Assembly (NCBI GenBank): GCA_010093705.1
Contig: MU006107.1
Coordinates: 468,044-532,043 of the forward strand
From: Patellaria atrata CBS 101060
Taxonomy: Eukaryota; Ascomycota; Dothideomycetes; Patellariales; Patellariaceae
Length of the DNA: 64,000 bases
Reading direction: 5' to 3'
Shown: piece after piece, positions 1-12,797 of the stretch
Layout: each line of letters begins with the position of its first letter
How positions within the stretch are numbered: the stretch's first letter is position 1
Translations under genes and position numbers: made by a program
Notes under the pieces: model-generated
What the model was told of the DNA's origin: nothing
Database searches by the model: none
The model's input: only the letters and a program-made list of their open reading frames with translations

Positions 1-2039
1 GTGGACCGGGGATGGTCAAGATTCGGAGTATGCATTCATCGATTTCGTCCACGATTGCTTCTTAGATGCATCATCAAATACTACACCTTCATCATTTTAT
101 AATGCAAGAGCGTACGCCACGGCTATCGCAGAACTCATTGAGATCCATGGCTGCCAGCAAAGTAAAGCAACAGAGGTCGAAGAACAGCTGAGAGCGGCCC
201 GAAGAAGTACAAACGCAATTTCCACTGCAGCATTTCTATCAGCATATCATGTCCCCTGTGCGAAATCAAAGACAGCCGCAAGGTTCTGCGGAGAGCTGGT
301 TGCTGACCTGACCAGTCCAGATGCAATGAAGCCACATGCCCAGGGACTTGAGAAACTCGTTTTATTGAACTGCTTGATTCAATCGGAGAGTGACCTACGA
401 ACAACGATTGCAAAGCAACGAATAATCTTTCTTATCAAGAATTTGGCATTACGGTTGAAGGAACAGTCCGTCCCGGATCCAATGAAAGCTGAAATCTGCA
501 GAGCGTTTGCAGTTTTGTTACCTCTCGTGAGAGATGTGTACGGGTCTCATTGGACCGATCTCTTTGATTTTTTAACACAAACATGGCTGAAAATACCAGC
601 GATCGATAGCCCAGGCACAAGAGTCACCGAAAGCTGCATCCCTTTATTACATTACTCACTTAAATTATTTAGTGTTCTTCGCTCATTAAAAGATAGCGAC
701 GATGCTAATGATGATCTGGCTGACGTCTGGAAAGAATATGAAGACAGTGCAACAAAAGGACTATTGCACTGTCTAACCCAGTCTCAGCATATTGAGGATG
801 AGTCTCATCAACCGATGAAGATCACAAACGAACTGCTGGCACGCCAAATCTCCCATCTACCAAGTAATAACCTACCCAGTTCGAAAGACTTATTCCCTCT
901 TCTTTATGTCAATTCTCAGCCATTACAAATGACTGCCTACAATGCATTGCACAAAACAATACCCGCGGCGCAAGAACAGATATCCTTCGATGCTGCACTT
1001 GATAATCGATCCGCTAAACTTCCCGAGGAGTTGCTTTCACTGATACTGAACGCTCCTACGATGGCTTCCCTTGATACGATAGATCTTGAGCGGAACGTAC
1101 CTCTACCCCTTAGGGGATACCTTCTTAGCTGGCTTCTCGTCTTCGACCATTTTCAGTATTCTGTAAGGTCTCTTAAAGCGTTCTTTCTATTGGTACTAAC
1201 TCAGTTATTAGTCCTTCAAGGTGAAATCTGATTATTTCTCGGTAATCAAGGAAGGCGATTACCTACAGCAACTCCTTGATTTCATCTTTGATTTCCTAGG
1301 CCACTCTCGAGGTCGGCCTATTGACGTGTCGAAGTTCAATATATCCTCCTATTCTCCTTCTGAAAGCGCTGCCGAGAACTGCGAAAAGGACATTCAGCAC
1401 TTTCTAACGCACCTCTACTATCTGTGTCTTAGTCACCTTCCCTCGTTAGTGAAAGGGTGGTGGATAGAGTGCAAATCACGGGCAACAGTACTTACCGTCG
1501 AATCGTGGACCGAGAAGTATATATCGCCTCTTGTTATCACGACTACTTTATCAAGCGTTAGTGAATGGGCAACCCACCAAGATACCACCGTAGATGATGG
1601 GACTCTCAATGTCAGAATTTCATACCGCGCTCGTGAAATCACGGCATCTTACGAGGTTGACGAGCAGAACATGCAAATCCTCATTGCACTACCTTCCACA
1701 TACCCGCTCCACACGGCAGCAGTTCGGGGCATCAACCGCGTTGCCGTTGATGAGCGCAAATGGCAGGCTTGGCTCAACAACGTGGCTGGGGTGATTGCGT
1801 TTTCGAATGGAAATGTTGTTGATGGGCTTGTAGCTTGGAGGCGGAATGTGACGGGTGCATTGAAGGGTCAGTCAGAGTGCGCGATCTGCTATTCGATTAT
1901 CAGTGCCGAAAAGACGCTTCCAGGAAAAAGATGCGGAACGTGTAAAAATCTGTTTCACGCGAGTTGTTTGCTCAAGTGGTTCAAGACTAGCAATGCAAGT
2001 TCTTGTCCGCTGTGTAGAAACCCTTTCAACTACGGCTAG
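1..2039 (+). CDS. LTN1/RKR1: E3 ubiquitin ligase listerin, C-terminal part (gene starts before the window)
   Basis: Listerin is the E3 ligase of the ribosome quality control complex; it binds stalled 60S subunits and ubiquitinates the nascent chain. The frame is open from base 2, so the 5' end lies outside. Exons are 2-1162 and 1212-2039. The 49-bp intron has GTAAGG and a CTAAC branch site; acceptor TAG at 1211 gives the family-like join around FQYSSFKVKSDY. A later acceptor at 1220 would also keep the frame. About 662 residues are visible: HEAT-like helical C-terminal region, then a terminal RING of the listerin type (CAIC, CGTC, H..C, CPLCRN) ending four residues before the stop. The gene runs convergent to RPA190 with about 200 bp between stops. 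Identification is strong from the RING context and length. Confidence 0.9.
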
Positions 2040-2233
2040 AATGTATCAAAGATGGGAGATGATAGTGAGAGACAGGGGGGAGGTAGATATAAATCATTGT
2101 TCTTAAACTTATTCGCGTTTCCTTGCTGTAAATGCTCCATCAGACGTTCCTTTCCGAAGTGCCAGCGCACGCAACCGATAACCTTATATGATAACAAGCT
2201 CGATACTATATATACAAAATGGTATGTTAAACA

Positions 2234-5200
2234 TTATACACTTCTAACCGGCATCAAAATATCAAAGCTGCCAGTACCAACGCCGCTTAACTTCCCTGCA
2301 ACAATTCTCGCGCTCGGATTCCTCAGATCGTCCCAATCCTCTTCAAGCACTGCGTCTTTCAAAAAGCCTACAGTAGTCTCAAAGCTCATCTTCATGAACG
2401 GTGACACGCTGCTTCTGATTCCCATACGATTAAAAGCCCTATAGCCACCCCCCTTTGTCATGACATCTCCAATGAGATTAAGGTGACGATTATCCACATC
2501 GATGGAATGGGAGCGGAAGACAGCCTGCATCTCCCTCACAATAGTAGCACGGCACGCTTCAACACCATATAGACGTAGCATAGCGGCGATATCATTCGTA
2601 AAAATCATATGTGGGTTGATGATATCCTGGTAATCACGCATGGCTAGGAGGTTGGTACCCTCAGTGACCACGACGAGTTTCTCTTCATTCTGGGAGTTCT
2701 TCTCGGTGCTGGCAATGCAACTAGTCAGGCCTGGGATAGCTTGTATTACAGCTTTTCGACAGCATGCCTCGACTAGACTGAGCATAAGTAGTTTGGCTGT
2801 CTCGACGTCGTATTCGAGGGAGATTTCGCACCAGCCGGCAGATCGGTGGTCGAATTTAAACGACTTGAAATCTGCATTCTTTTCAAGTATGCGGACCTGA
2901 CACTCAACAGCAGACTCTCTCGCTGAACACTTCTTTCTGGGCCGATCTGGAATCTGGTCTGGTTCAGATTCCGATCCTGACGCGGTATCGGCATCAGAAG
3001 TTGCTCTAGGACTTCTGCCATAACCCTCATCAACCTCATCATCGGTCTCAGGTGTCGATTCTCGAAAATTGTGGGCCGCAATTGCCTCTTCCTCTTCATC
3101 AGGATTTTCATATGACACGTTTTCTGCACGGTTTGCTCTCTGCTTATTGTCAGTGGCGTCATCATCACCACCGTCACTCTCATCACCAGCCTCATTCTCT
3201 ACATCTGGACGCACAGCCTCCTGTTCTATCGTGCCAGCGGAGGCACCAATATCTGGAAGTGCATCCGTCTTTGCCGCTGTCTTTAGGGTTTTCTCCTCCC
3301 CTTTCTTCTTCAACTCTTTTCTTATAAGCCTTTGTAGATCAGGGCAAAACTTCTTTTCCAACGTGCGCATGACATCCGTAACTACTATTCCGTACTCGTT
3401 ACAATACTCTTCTGCGGGGAAGAAATCGAGCCGGATTTTGTATATCTTAGCTAGGGCATACGCTGTACCCCGACCTACAATCTCCGTTACCGTAACCTTA
3501 TCAATGATCTCAGCAAGTGAAAGTCTGCTAAGACCTTTAGCAAAACGATCGGCATGTTCTTTCGTAAGCTCTTCATTAAGGAATAGTGTCATAGAAGGGG
3601 TTGAGATGTTAGCGCTGGCGGTCATGACAATCTCTCGTAGACGAGGGATACCGAGTGTGACGTTTTTCGCAGAATGGCCAGCCAAGTGGAAAGTATTTAA
3701 TGTCATCTGAGTGGAAGGTTCTCCGACTGACTGTCCCGCGACGACACCAACAGCTTCCCCAGCTTCAACTAGAGATTTGAGATAATTGACGTATAAAGCT
3801 GCTTCGAACGCTTTCCGGCTAAGCTTGCCTTGAGAACTCTTCTTTTTGTCCTTAAACATCCCGTCCTTATTCTCGTCACAGTACTAGATAAATGTGAGCG
3901 TGATATACACAAGCGAGACAAAGTAATTACCTTTTTAAAAGAAAGATAAAACTCTTCAGAAGTACTACCGGCAAATCTGCTAGGCGTATATAGTGCAGTA
4001 ACTGGGTCCATAGCAGCTAGATCTGCAGTCTTTTTGAACTTCTTGACTGCGGACTTGTTCCATTCTACAGCTTCGTCACACCTTACTTTGTCAAAATTCT
4101 GAACGAGGTCAAGCGACTCTACCAAAGATTTGAAATTTTCGGCCATGAATTTGAAGTTACTCAGATACCTCTGCTTCGTGACATCAAGGCCATCCTCTCC
4201 GTATAGAAATTGGATCATCGAACCGTCAGAATCGCGAACCGAAGTGTCATAGTGAACATTAAGCCCTTCCATTCCTTTGATCAAACACCGCTGGAGATAA
4301 CCGGAACGCGATGTTTTCACAGCCGTATCAATCAAACCTTCTCTTCCGGCCATGGTATGAAAGAAGTATTCTTGCGGCCTTATACCTGTCAAGAACCGAT
4401 CGGTGATATAACCACCAGCACGGATACTTGTTTCAAAGGGTCTGAAACATGGTAAAGACTTCCCGCTGACCATAACGGGGACCCTTCGACCTTCCAAAAC
4501 TTGCTGCCCCAGATTGCAGGAAATTAGATTAGCATTGACCGGTGACCCCTTAGCACCAGACCCAGTCATAGTTTGCATCTGATTCTTCGGAAATGCCTTG
4601 ATGAGTCCGTTAGGGAGACATACTTTCGTGACCGACGAGGATAGAGTAGCAGTTTGTGAGTTCGTAACTGCGTCGAGACCTGAATGCTTAGTATCGTCCC
4701 TTAATACTTCTTCTAGCCTGCGTAGAAGTTCAGGATCGTCTGAAACTGGATTCTCCTTAGTGAGAGACACATATTTTATTCCAACCCGGAGTCCCAAGTG
4801 GTCCGCATCTTGAAGTGTTTGCCGTCTTTTGAACTCCCCTTCACCAGTAAGGATCAAATCTTCTACACCGCAGGAGAATGCACGCATGTGAAGCAACTTT
4901 GTGAGCAACCGACCAAGAACACTCAGTAGCCTTCCAGCAATGGTATGGCCGTAAGTTTCATAAACAGCATGTATAATACTGTTGTCGGCGGGACCGATCT
5001 GCTTTTTGTCTAAGATACCAGTCATCATTTCCCCATCGGAGAATATGACTATACCCTCCTCGTTGCCATTAACTGTCCATCGGTCGGCGGCTGTAGACGA
5101 CTTCGAGGTCAGATTTAAACCCATTTGACCTGCGGGAATAATGTTCTTTAGAACGGTTGACACAACTTGTTTCCCAGTCCAGAGCGGTCTTGGTTTATAT

Positions 5201-7481
5201 ATTGAGGGCTTGTCCATAATCAGATGTCCACTTGTAGTGTGACCATCTTCTGGCCTGAGTGCGGCATAAAGGAGTTGCTGATAATCCTCTCGCTCGTAGA
5301 ATGTATCTCGTGTCGTGAGCCAGACACCCATCGAGATGTGATCCTGAATAAGACCTCGTAAAGGCTCACCGGCAGTAGCAGAGAGGTACTGGTGATCCGT
5401 ATCGGCTATAGTTACTGCCTCCGCTCTTGCAACCTCGTTTTGAGGGAAATGCATATTCATTTCGTCACCGTCAAAATCAGCGTTGTATGTTTTACAGTTA
5501 GCATAGTGCATGCGAATAGTCTTTTCACCAGGTAACACCTTTGCGCGATGTGCCATCATGGAAGGCTTGTGTAAAGTAGGCTGTCGATTCATAATCACTA
5601 CATCGCCGTTGTTAAGATGTCGATGCACCTTCTTATTACGAGCCCCTGAAACATGATTATCCGAGGGAGCAAGCAGTTGATTTGCCAGCGCTTGACGCTC
5701 TTCTGCGTTCTTTTTGGCTAAAATAATGACCTGGCCATTTTCGTTTTCTATGGCAACTGCGCCAGGCCACCTTTCTGGTCCGTTGATAACGGCTTCTTTT
5801 AGTTCATAGAAATTGTGATTGGTGACCGGTTCAGCATAAGTCAACTTCTTTGCAAATACTGGAGGAACTCCGATTTCGTTCGTTTCAATATTGGGATCAG
5901 GCGATATGACACTGCGAGCCGCAAAGTTTACTCTTTTCCCCATCATATGTTTTCGAAAAAGTCCTTCTTTCTTCTCTAGCAATTGCTTGATCCCGTCTTC
6001 ATTTTTCTTCCCCGCTGCGCCCTGAACAGGATTTCTGTCTCTGTCGATCAAAGAATTGACGGCATCTTGAAGATGGATCCAAGCGTTTTGCAAGTCGTCG
6101 AACCCGCGTTTTCGAGCGTACTGAGTAGCTGGAGCACTATCCCTGTGAATCTCCTTATGGATCTGGTTCATTGTTTCACAGCACATCAGGACGTTCTTAT
6201 AGAGTGAATTCGCCTGCGCCTCAGCGATCTCATCCTCGCCAGTTTTCGCTTCTGGGCGATATTTGTTAGGAGGAACAAGCATGGTCCGAATAAAGAACAT
6301 ATCAGCAGAAACAAGGCTCAGCTTTTTGGACCTGAAGCTAGGGCGAGACCCATAAACAAGAGCGAAGACCTCCTGATCCCTCTCAAATAGAAAGGAAAGT
6401 GCTGCGTGCACTTCACCAGCGCTCATAAACTCTTGCTTCGCCTCTTCTTTCTTGAGGTTTGTAGACGTGATATTAGAAGCCTCCATCGCAATAATGTCCC
6501 CTTCCCCCTCAACATCTTGCATCTCCACGTCTTCATCTTCACTCGAGATTAAGGGACTACCCATGTCGGCCACCCCTTCATCAACACTGATGCCGTTTTG
6601 TTGTTCCTTTTTCTTGGGTGCGTGGTCCCTTAAGTATATTAACATTGGATTCTCAGCTTTGAAGCCTCCTTGGATCATGGCATTCCTAGCTTTTTCACCC
6701 AATGGCTTCCGGAAGATCTTAGCATAACGGTCTTTACGGTAACCAGGAGAGATACCTCTGCAAGTAGCGCATTTCCTAGGCTTCGTAATATCTGCCAGAA
6801 ACTCCTTTATAACTTGCCTGCGCTCCTGCGCGACTGTTTCGATCTTTTCCCCCGACCAATCAGTATGCAGACCTGAATTTCCAGCCTCCCTTATCGTGCG
6901 TTTCACGAACTGATTTCTGCTTTCTATAAGACTGCGCGCGTCTTCTTCTGACTCTGAAACGTTGTCCCCTCCCTTTTCAGCAGTATGCATCCCCTTCAAT
7001 TGCATGTCCTCGATCGTCTGAGCTTCGCTTATCAGGCCATGCCGTATCAGTCGCAGTTTGCAAACATAACGATTGACCTCAATCCTTGACAATTGTAGGC
7101 GATGACAGTACACACACTTGGCGCGGAGCAAGCGGAGGCATTGGTCCATAAAGGTAGGGTGGTAGACAACTTGGGGTAGCTCAATATGACCACAATGACC
7201 TGGACAAGAGAATTTCCCTAGCTTGCATGTCGAACACCTACTCCATGCAATGTGTTAAAGCCGGTTTGTTTTTTTTTGGGTGGGGCGAATTGTTCTTACG
7301 GGTGATCAGCGAAGGAGCCAAGCGCAGAATCGTAGAGCCCTCCCGGTACTGGGTGAAGTAGTGAGTCGAAAGTGGACGGGTTTGTTATTCTCTTGACTGA
7401 CAAAGCTCTGATCTCTTCGGACGGCAGAAAAGAGAATTCAACGGCTGACAGCGCCGACGCAACAGGTTGGGAGATGTTCAT
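2234..7481 (-). CDS. RPA190: DNA-directed RNA polymerase I largest subunit
   Basis: Catalytic subunit of RNA polymerase I, which transcribes 35S rRNA in the nucleolus. Exons on the minus strand are 7481-7300, 7237-3931 and 3883-2234; introns of 62 and 47 bp have GTAAGA/TAG and GTAATT/TAG borders. The product is 1,712 residues, as expected for the family. The N-terminus [16 protein letters not shown] resembles known Rpa190 starts; the clamp zinc motif ([17 protein letters not shown]) is formed across the first splice. The catalytic [12 protein letters not shown] motif lies near residue 640, with the bridge-helix/trigger-loop region [17 protein letters not shown] in exon 3. The acidic, low-complexity insertion in exon 3 (about 3000-3250) fits the Pol I jaw. 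It is divergent from PRP3, sharing a short promoter region. Confidence 0.97.
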
Positions 7482-7833
7482 GGCTGCAGTACTTCCGCCA
7501 ATATTTGTTTAAGCTGGGAAAGTTTACTGCGTGGGCAAACAGCCCCAGGTGTCGGTATAGGTTATGGTTGATTATCAGTTCTATGCGCATCTTGAATACC
7601 AAAAATTGTTTCGTCAGGATCTTTGCCAAGAGCGAGCTATTGCGGAACATTCCGAAGCGGACCACAGTCCCTACCGTACTGTAGTCCTACGTAGGGTCGA
7701 CTTCCACTTTCTTCGAAACTCACGTTCACAAACTACACATTCCATCAACCGCCTTGCCTTTAGAATAGGAAACTTATCACTCGGATGGAAAGCTAGTCGC
7801 CAACCCATACTTCGACCCAAGAAACTCCTGAAG
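7482..7833. promoter_or_regulatory. Divergent promoter/5' UTR region between RPA190 and PRP3
   Basis: The 352 bp between the two start codons must hold both promoters. An ATG at 7564 is in frame with PRP3, but the 90 residues it would add do not look like a Prp3 N-terminus; I treat it as UTR. No specific factor site is claimed. Confidence 0.6.
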
Positions 7834-9414
7834 ATGGTTGAAAAGCGCCCAAATCCCGATGTAACGCAGAATGGGGAGAATAAGAAGCCTCGCCCAAACG
7901 GGGCCGCGCCAGACCCTCAGAAGATCATCGCCGAAGCAAAAGCACGAGCGGAGGCAGCTAAAGCTCGTCTCATGGCTGGAAAAGGCAGTATCGCATCTTC
8001 GACATCAACCCCAACCCCTGTGCAGTCCAGTATGGCGGCGAAACTGGAGGAGATCAAGGCACGCGTTGCTGCAGCTACGAAAGGAACTAAACCAGCGCAA
8101 CCTACAAATATATCCCAACTACATCCAATATTGTTCGGGACTCAGAGCGCTACGTCGATCGCCGGTATAACCTCAGCAAGTATACAAGCCAGTAAAGGAG
8201 TATCGGGGAAACCGTCAGCTAGGGCCAAAGATGTAGTGTCAGGAGAGCTTGAAGAAGAGAAGAAGAACCCATATTTGGATGATTCTGGGTCGGCACAAGC
8301 ACCCTCCAGGAAGTCCCGACCGTTAAAATTTCATCAGAAAGGGGTCTTTATAGCGCAAGCAAGTAACCGACGGAGATTCCAGGCAATGGACGACATGAAA
8401 CGGCGGATTGCAGAATCAGCAAAGACCGCAACTCGAGACGATGACAACACCTGTTTCTTAGTTTCAGCTCCGGAGACTGATGTAGAGTGGTGGGATGCTG
8501 GTATTATCGATAGCTACGAACATCTCTTCGACCCTCTTAAGCTCAAAATCGGTACGGACGATTCACCGATCACGATATATATACAACATCCAGTCCAATT
8601 GAACCCCGCGCAGGACATCCTCGAATTTAAACAGAAACCACTTCCCCTGACGGCTAAGGAGGCTAAAAAGGTTCGCCGGCAGCGTCGAATGAATGATCTT
8701 AAGGATCAACAGTTTCGCGTCCGACTTGGTTTACTCCCACCAGACCCTCCGAAACTTACAAAATCAAACATGTTCCGCGTATTAGGGGAAGAAGCAGTTA
8801 AAAATCCAACCGCGGTCGAAGCGATGGTAAACAAGCAGGTGGCGGACCGGCTTGAGAGACACGAGACAGCAAATGAGGAGCGGAAGCTCACAAAGGAACA
8901 GCGACACGAAAAGTTACAGATGCAGCAAAAGAAGGATGCTGACAAAGGGCTGGTTGTGTCGGTTTATAGGATTGAGAATCTCAGCAATCCGCAACATAGA
9001 TATAAGGTTGATATCAATGCCAAGCAGCATAATATGACGGGTATCACAATACTACATCCGAGCTTTTGTCTGGTCATCACTGAATGCGGAGAATATTCGA
9101 ACAAGCAATACAAACGGTTGATGCTTAACCGTATACGGTGGGAAGAGCAGATGGCGCCGCACGAAGTCAGACAAGGGAACAGAGAAGCATTAGCCTCGTT
9201 CTTGGAAACGACGGACGAGGAAGGCAACCTCAAAGATCTATCATTGAACAAATGTACGCTAGTATTCGAGGGTACGGAGCAAAACCGGTCGTTCAGGAAT
9301 TGGAAGTCAAAGGTATGTGAGACCGACAGGGAGGCGAAAGAGACATTGAAGAGAGCAGGTATGGAAAATATGTGGACTCTGGCAAAAAGTCAAGGCAGTT
9401 TGAGCTCAACATGA
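7834..9414 (+). CDS. PRP3: U4/U6 small nuclear ribonucleoprotein Prp3
   Basis: Prp3 is a component of the U4/U6.U5 tri-snRNP and holds the U4/U6 duplex before spliceosome activation. Intronless, 526 residues from the ATG at 7834 (MVEKRPNPDVTQNGENKKPRPNG). I chose this start because the upstream in-frame extension from 7564 is unlike the family. An Ala/Lys-rich helical segment and charged linker precede the PRP3 domain (roughly residues 170-390: NPYLDD, KPLKFHQKGVFIAQ-type and LGLLPPDPPKLTKSNMFRVL segments). The C-terminal DUF1115-type domain contains HNMTGITILHPSFCLVI and the RIRWEEQ segment. Nothing appears broken. Confidence 0.93.
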   Translation: MVEKRPNPDVTQNGENKKPRPNGAAPDPQKIIAEAKARAEAAKARLMAGKGSIASSTSTPTPVQSSMAAKLEEIKARVAAATKGTKPAQPTNISQLHPILFGTQSATSIAGITSASIQASKGVSGKPSARAKDVVSGELEEEKKNPYLDDSGSAQAPSRKSRPLKFHQKGVFIAQASNRRRFQAMDDMKRRIAESAKTATRDDDNTCFLVSAPETDVEWWDAGIIDSYEHLFDPLKLKIGTDDSPITIYIQHPVQLNPAQDILEFKQKPLPLTAKEAKKVRRQRRMNDLKDQQFRVRLGLLPPDPPKLTKSNMFRVLGEEAVKNPTAVEAMVNKQVADRLERHETANEERKLTKEQRHEKLQMQQKKDADKGLVVSVYRIENLSNPQHRYKVDINAKQHNMTGITILHPSFCLVITECGEYSNKQYKRLMLNRIRWEEQMAPHEVRQGNREALASFLETTDEEGNLKDLSLNKCTLVFEGTEQNRSFRNWKSKVCETDREAKETLKRAGMENMWTLAKSQGSLSST

Positions 9415-10074
9415 GTTATCTCAGACGATAACAGACTTACTGACAGATTAATATGCGACCCATTCGTGTATGAAGGGTCACGATGCTCCTTTTCTCTCTT
9501 TAGGGCGACGTCCTAGATCCGATCTAATAGCCATTAAGCCGTACTTTTAGATGCGGTAGCAAACTGCGGTTCAGGCCGCGAAGGAAAACGATGAAAGCGA
9601 AGTGTACATTTAACTTAGGGAACAAGGAAGCAGATATATACTGGTATTCTTCTGAGAAGACTTTGGTGTTATTGAACAAATTATAAGGAGCGAGAAGATG
9701 ACTAGTCGAAGCACACAGAGAGGAGCTTCTAATAGGAACGGAGGAATTACTCCGTACTTTGTACCTCCGTACTTGTAGATTATCTTCTGCTGTTCAATTT
9801 TCAAGCATGGGTATCATCCAGCACGTGGGCGGTGAGGAGCAGGTGTTGTATTTACAATCTAGTTAAATCTGATTGGTTTATAGTAACATCAATGGCGTCA
9901 ATATCATGGAACATGCGGAACTGCATGCGAATATTATTCTTCATTGTTCACCCCCATAGTTCGAACTTATCATCCTTTTAAGTCCTATATCTCACTACAC
10001 CTCCCCAGTGGGCCCCTCCAATTACCTAATCTCGTAGAAACTTTGGTGAACAAAATCCACACATTTGGGCCAAA
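9415..10074. other. Intergenic stretch, no gene seen
   Basis: 660 bp holding the PRP3 3' region and the promoter of the b561 gene. The short ORFs show no protein-like composition. A near-palindromic cluster of TACTCCGTA/TACGGAGTA-like words lies at about 9730-9775; such words recur in the window (15.19, 17.2, 18.6, 23.6 kb). Function unknown. Confidence 0.6.
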
Positions 10075-11101
10075 ATGGCATCAGCAACTGGTATTCCTGA
10101 TCAGAACCCTTCGACCATTGGTCGTGGTGAAGATGAGCCTTTGCTAGGAAGAGCAGGAGATGCCAGTCAACAGGAAGGAAAGCCGCTATACTACAATCCT
10201 TTTCTAGGTGAGTGCCCTTACGCCCTCTACATGTTATTAAACAGATCAAAGGAAGCGCTAAAACTAAAGGCTTATGAAAGGTACTGCCGTGCTTGCTCAA
10301 GCAGGTATATGGATCGTACGTCCTCCTCCCCCCGAAAGATTTCCAACCCCCCCCCCCCCTCCCCTTCCCTTGGCCGAATAGCACTAATAAGGATTTCCAG
10401 CTTTTAGGTATAGTCTGGGGCGGGATCTTCTCCCATGACTTGATACTCTTCTCGGCGCATCCTGTAAGTTAACAGCGTCTCTACAATCCAGGCATTTCTT
10501 GTTTCCTCTGAACTCGTCACAGACGCTCACGCCTCACAGTTGCTCAATTCTGTAAGTACTTCAGCATACTACCATACATGTCATCGCATCTGATCACGGA
10601 CCCGTGCCATATAAGACCGGCATCCTCTTCAGCACTCAAGCCATTTTGCTCCTCCAACCTACCCATACTTCCTCCCAAAAGAGGTCCGGTACCTACGCCC
10701 ACCTGATCTCCAACGATCTTGCCATCTTGCTACTCATCGCCGGCTTAATCGTCATCGAATACAACAAGTTCAGTCATGGTGGTGCTCATTTCGAATCCCC
10801 TCATGCCGTCTTTGGCTTGATGACGTATATACTCCTCGCTCTTCAAGCCACCGTGGGTGTTACCATGTACTTCGTTCCGAGCCTGTATGGCGGCATAGAC
10901 AACGCGAAGAAAGCGTGGAAGTATCACCGTATGAGTGGCTACCTAACGTTATTGTTCATGCTCATGACCGTCGCGGCGGCGACACAGACCACCTACAACA
11001 TTGCAGTTCTGCATATCAACCTTTGGGCGGTGTTGGTTGCCGCCGTTTTGACGTGGATGGGAGTGCTGGCGCGAGTGAAAAAGCAGAAATTGGGTCTGTA
11101 A
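10075..11101 (+). CDS. Cytochrome b561-domain integral membrane protein
   Basis: Predicted multi-pass haem-binding protein of the eukaryotic b561 type, moving electrons across an internal or plasma membrane. Exons are 10075-10207, 10408-10463, 10540-10551 and 10616-11101, giving 228 residues. The third exon is only 12 nt (Leu-Leu-Asn-Ser), and it restores the family motif HPLLNSTGILFSTQAILLLQ. The last acceptor is AAG (10615). Hydrophobic spans follow: IVWGGIFSHDLILFSAHP, GILFSTQAILL, LAILLLIAGLIVIEY, the AVFGLMTYILLALQAT helix and the last two segments near the C-terminus. Candidate haem-ligand histidines occur in SAHP, ESPHAVFG and KYHRMSG. Intron 1 contains a run of 13 C at 10347-10359. 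Electron donor and location cannot be told. Confidence 0.82.
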
Positions 11102-12797
11102 GTATGGTTATGTGTGGTTCTACGAAGACAGAAGAAGCGACTACAGGCATCTCTAGAGAAATACTCAGGTGGAATGCGAATGTGGTCCTCGAACCACAGA
11201 TGAAGATACGGACGTGCTTAGCACTTATCCCCGATATCATATTGTCATGACACTATACCTCCGCGGATTGAGCACTATGCTATGTCCACAGCTTCAACTG
11301 GAGCATCCTTTCTGCAAAATGCTGAAGTAGGATGCATAATGAATCTTTGTGTCAGAACGGCGCGTTTGATAGTATACCCTTCCGATTGATAGATGGATGT
11401 AAAGCACCGACCCTTTATGATCCAGAAATATCGGATAAACAGATCCCATCATATAGCTGGTCATCTCGTCGCTGACAAGCACTGATTTCTAAGCGTGCAC
11501 CATTTCTTAAATGTGCAACGTAAGATCTTTCCAGTATATGGTTCGACAATATATCCACAAAAGATTTCACGCAACAGAGTCTGCACATTAATACAAGAGC
11601 ACCATACATTCATTTATTCATTGAAGGTATAAGGTGTGATGCGCAAGTCCACCCTATTGCAACTATGTCCCAGACTTGGGATGATCTGGATTCCAGTCTA
11701 AGCCAAATGGTGCCGAACCCACACGACGATATGCTAATGCCGCGTAGAACACCTAAATTCTCCCAATTCTCCCAGTCCGTAAATGCGTCTCCACTTCGAG
11801 CGTCCAGATATCCCTATATTTACAATGTCAAGTCTGTATGACTTTGACGAGAAGAAAATGATTTACAGGAAATAATAAGCACCCTGCCCTCGGAAAGGAA
11901 ATTCGCCGAATGCAACATACGGTAAAAGATCCATACCACTCCTACGAGCGCGATGATAAACAAACAGCCCCTCCGGAAATGAACTGTGAACAGTCAAAAC
12001 AGTAGGGGCTCCTCCGCGCCAACAAAACCGAAACTCCCTGCCACAACTACGGACAGGAACTGCAAACCCCCATTGGAGATTATCCAATTGTTAAGGGCGT
12101 ACCGAAAAAGACTATTGAGAACTTTGATGCGGTCGCCTGCACTACATCAACGGTACGAAATGATGCCGCAAAGTATGCTACAAGTACAATTAGCCGACTT
12201 AATAAAGAGCTCATGCCTTATATCCACGATAAATGCGGTAACAGACAAAAGTGTCAAGGACCATGATCGAAAGTACTATAGAATAAGACGCTGAAGCCAC
12301 ATATTCCAGGAAATTGCCCCGGACATCGGCTTCATACTGGGTATAAAGGTAAAAATAAGGTATAGGAAAAGGCGGGCACAAAAATGATGTTAGAGAAAGA
12401 AGAGTCCGGATATGAGATTGAAGCGACCCGAAACAAGATACAGAGAAGATCAATCTGGAATTCCCCGTTCTGAGATTCTGTTAAATTCTAATAGAAAGTG
12501 CAGAATGATATATAGTGTCCCAAAGTTCGAATGTGGTAAAAAAATATAGTCATCGAGAGGAAAAGGCATGAGGATATAATATCGTGCGATATAAGATCAT
12601 GTCTAAGGGTGCGTAAGCGCGGTCCAAGCGTTTAATATCCGGACGATAACGATAAATATAAGGAGTGGTGCATGCACCTCGTTGAATTTAACCAGAATTT
12701 GACATTTCAGAAAATCCTAGTATGACGGCTCAAAACTTGTGTAAAAACGGTGGTATCAAGCGTTAAAATCGCACCAACACTCCTCAACGAATCAGGA
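11102..12797. other. Convergent intergenic region, no gene recognised
   Basis: 1.7 kb between the b561 stop and the stop of the minus-strand polyQ gene. The short ORFs lack any recognisable domain or conserved-looking composition. It probably carries the two 3' UTRs. Confidence 0.5.

Noticed and set aside
7564-7833. N-terminal extension of Prp3
   Set aside because: In frame, but composition is unlike Prp3 and it lies in the divergent promoter; ATG 7834 is the better start.
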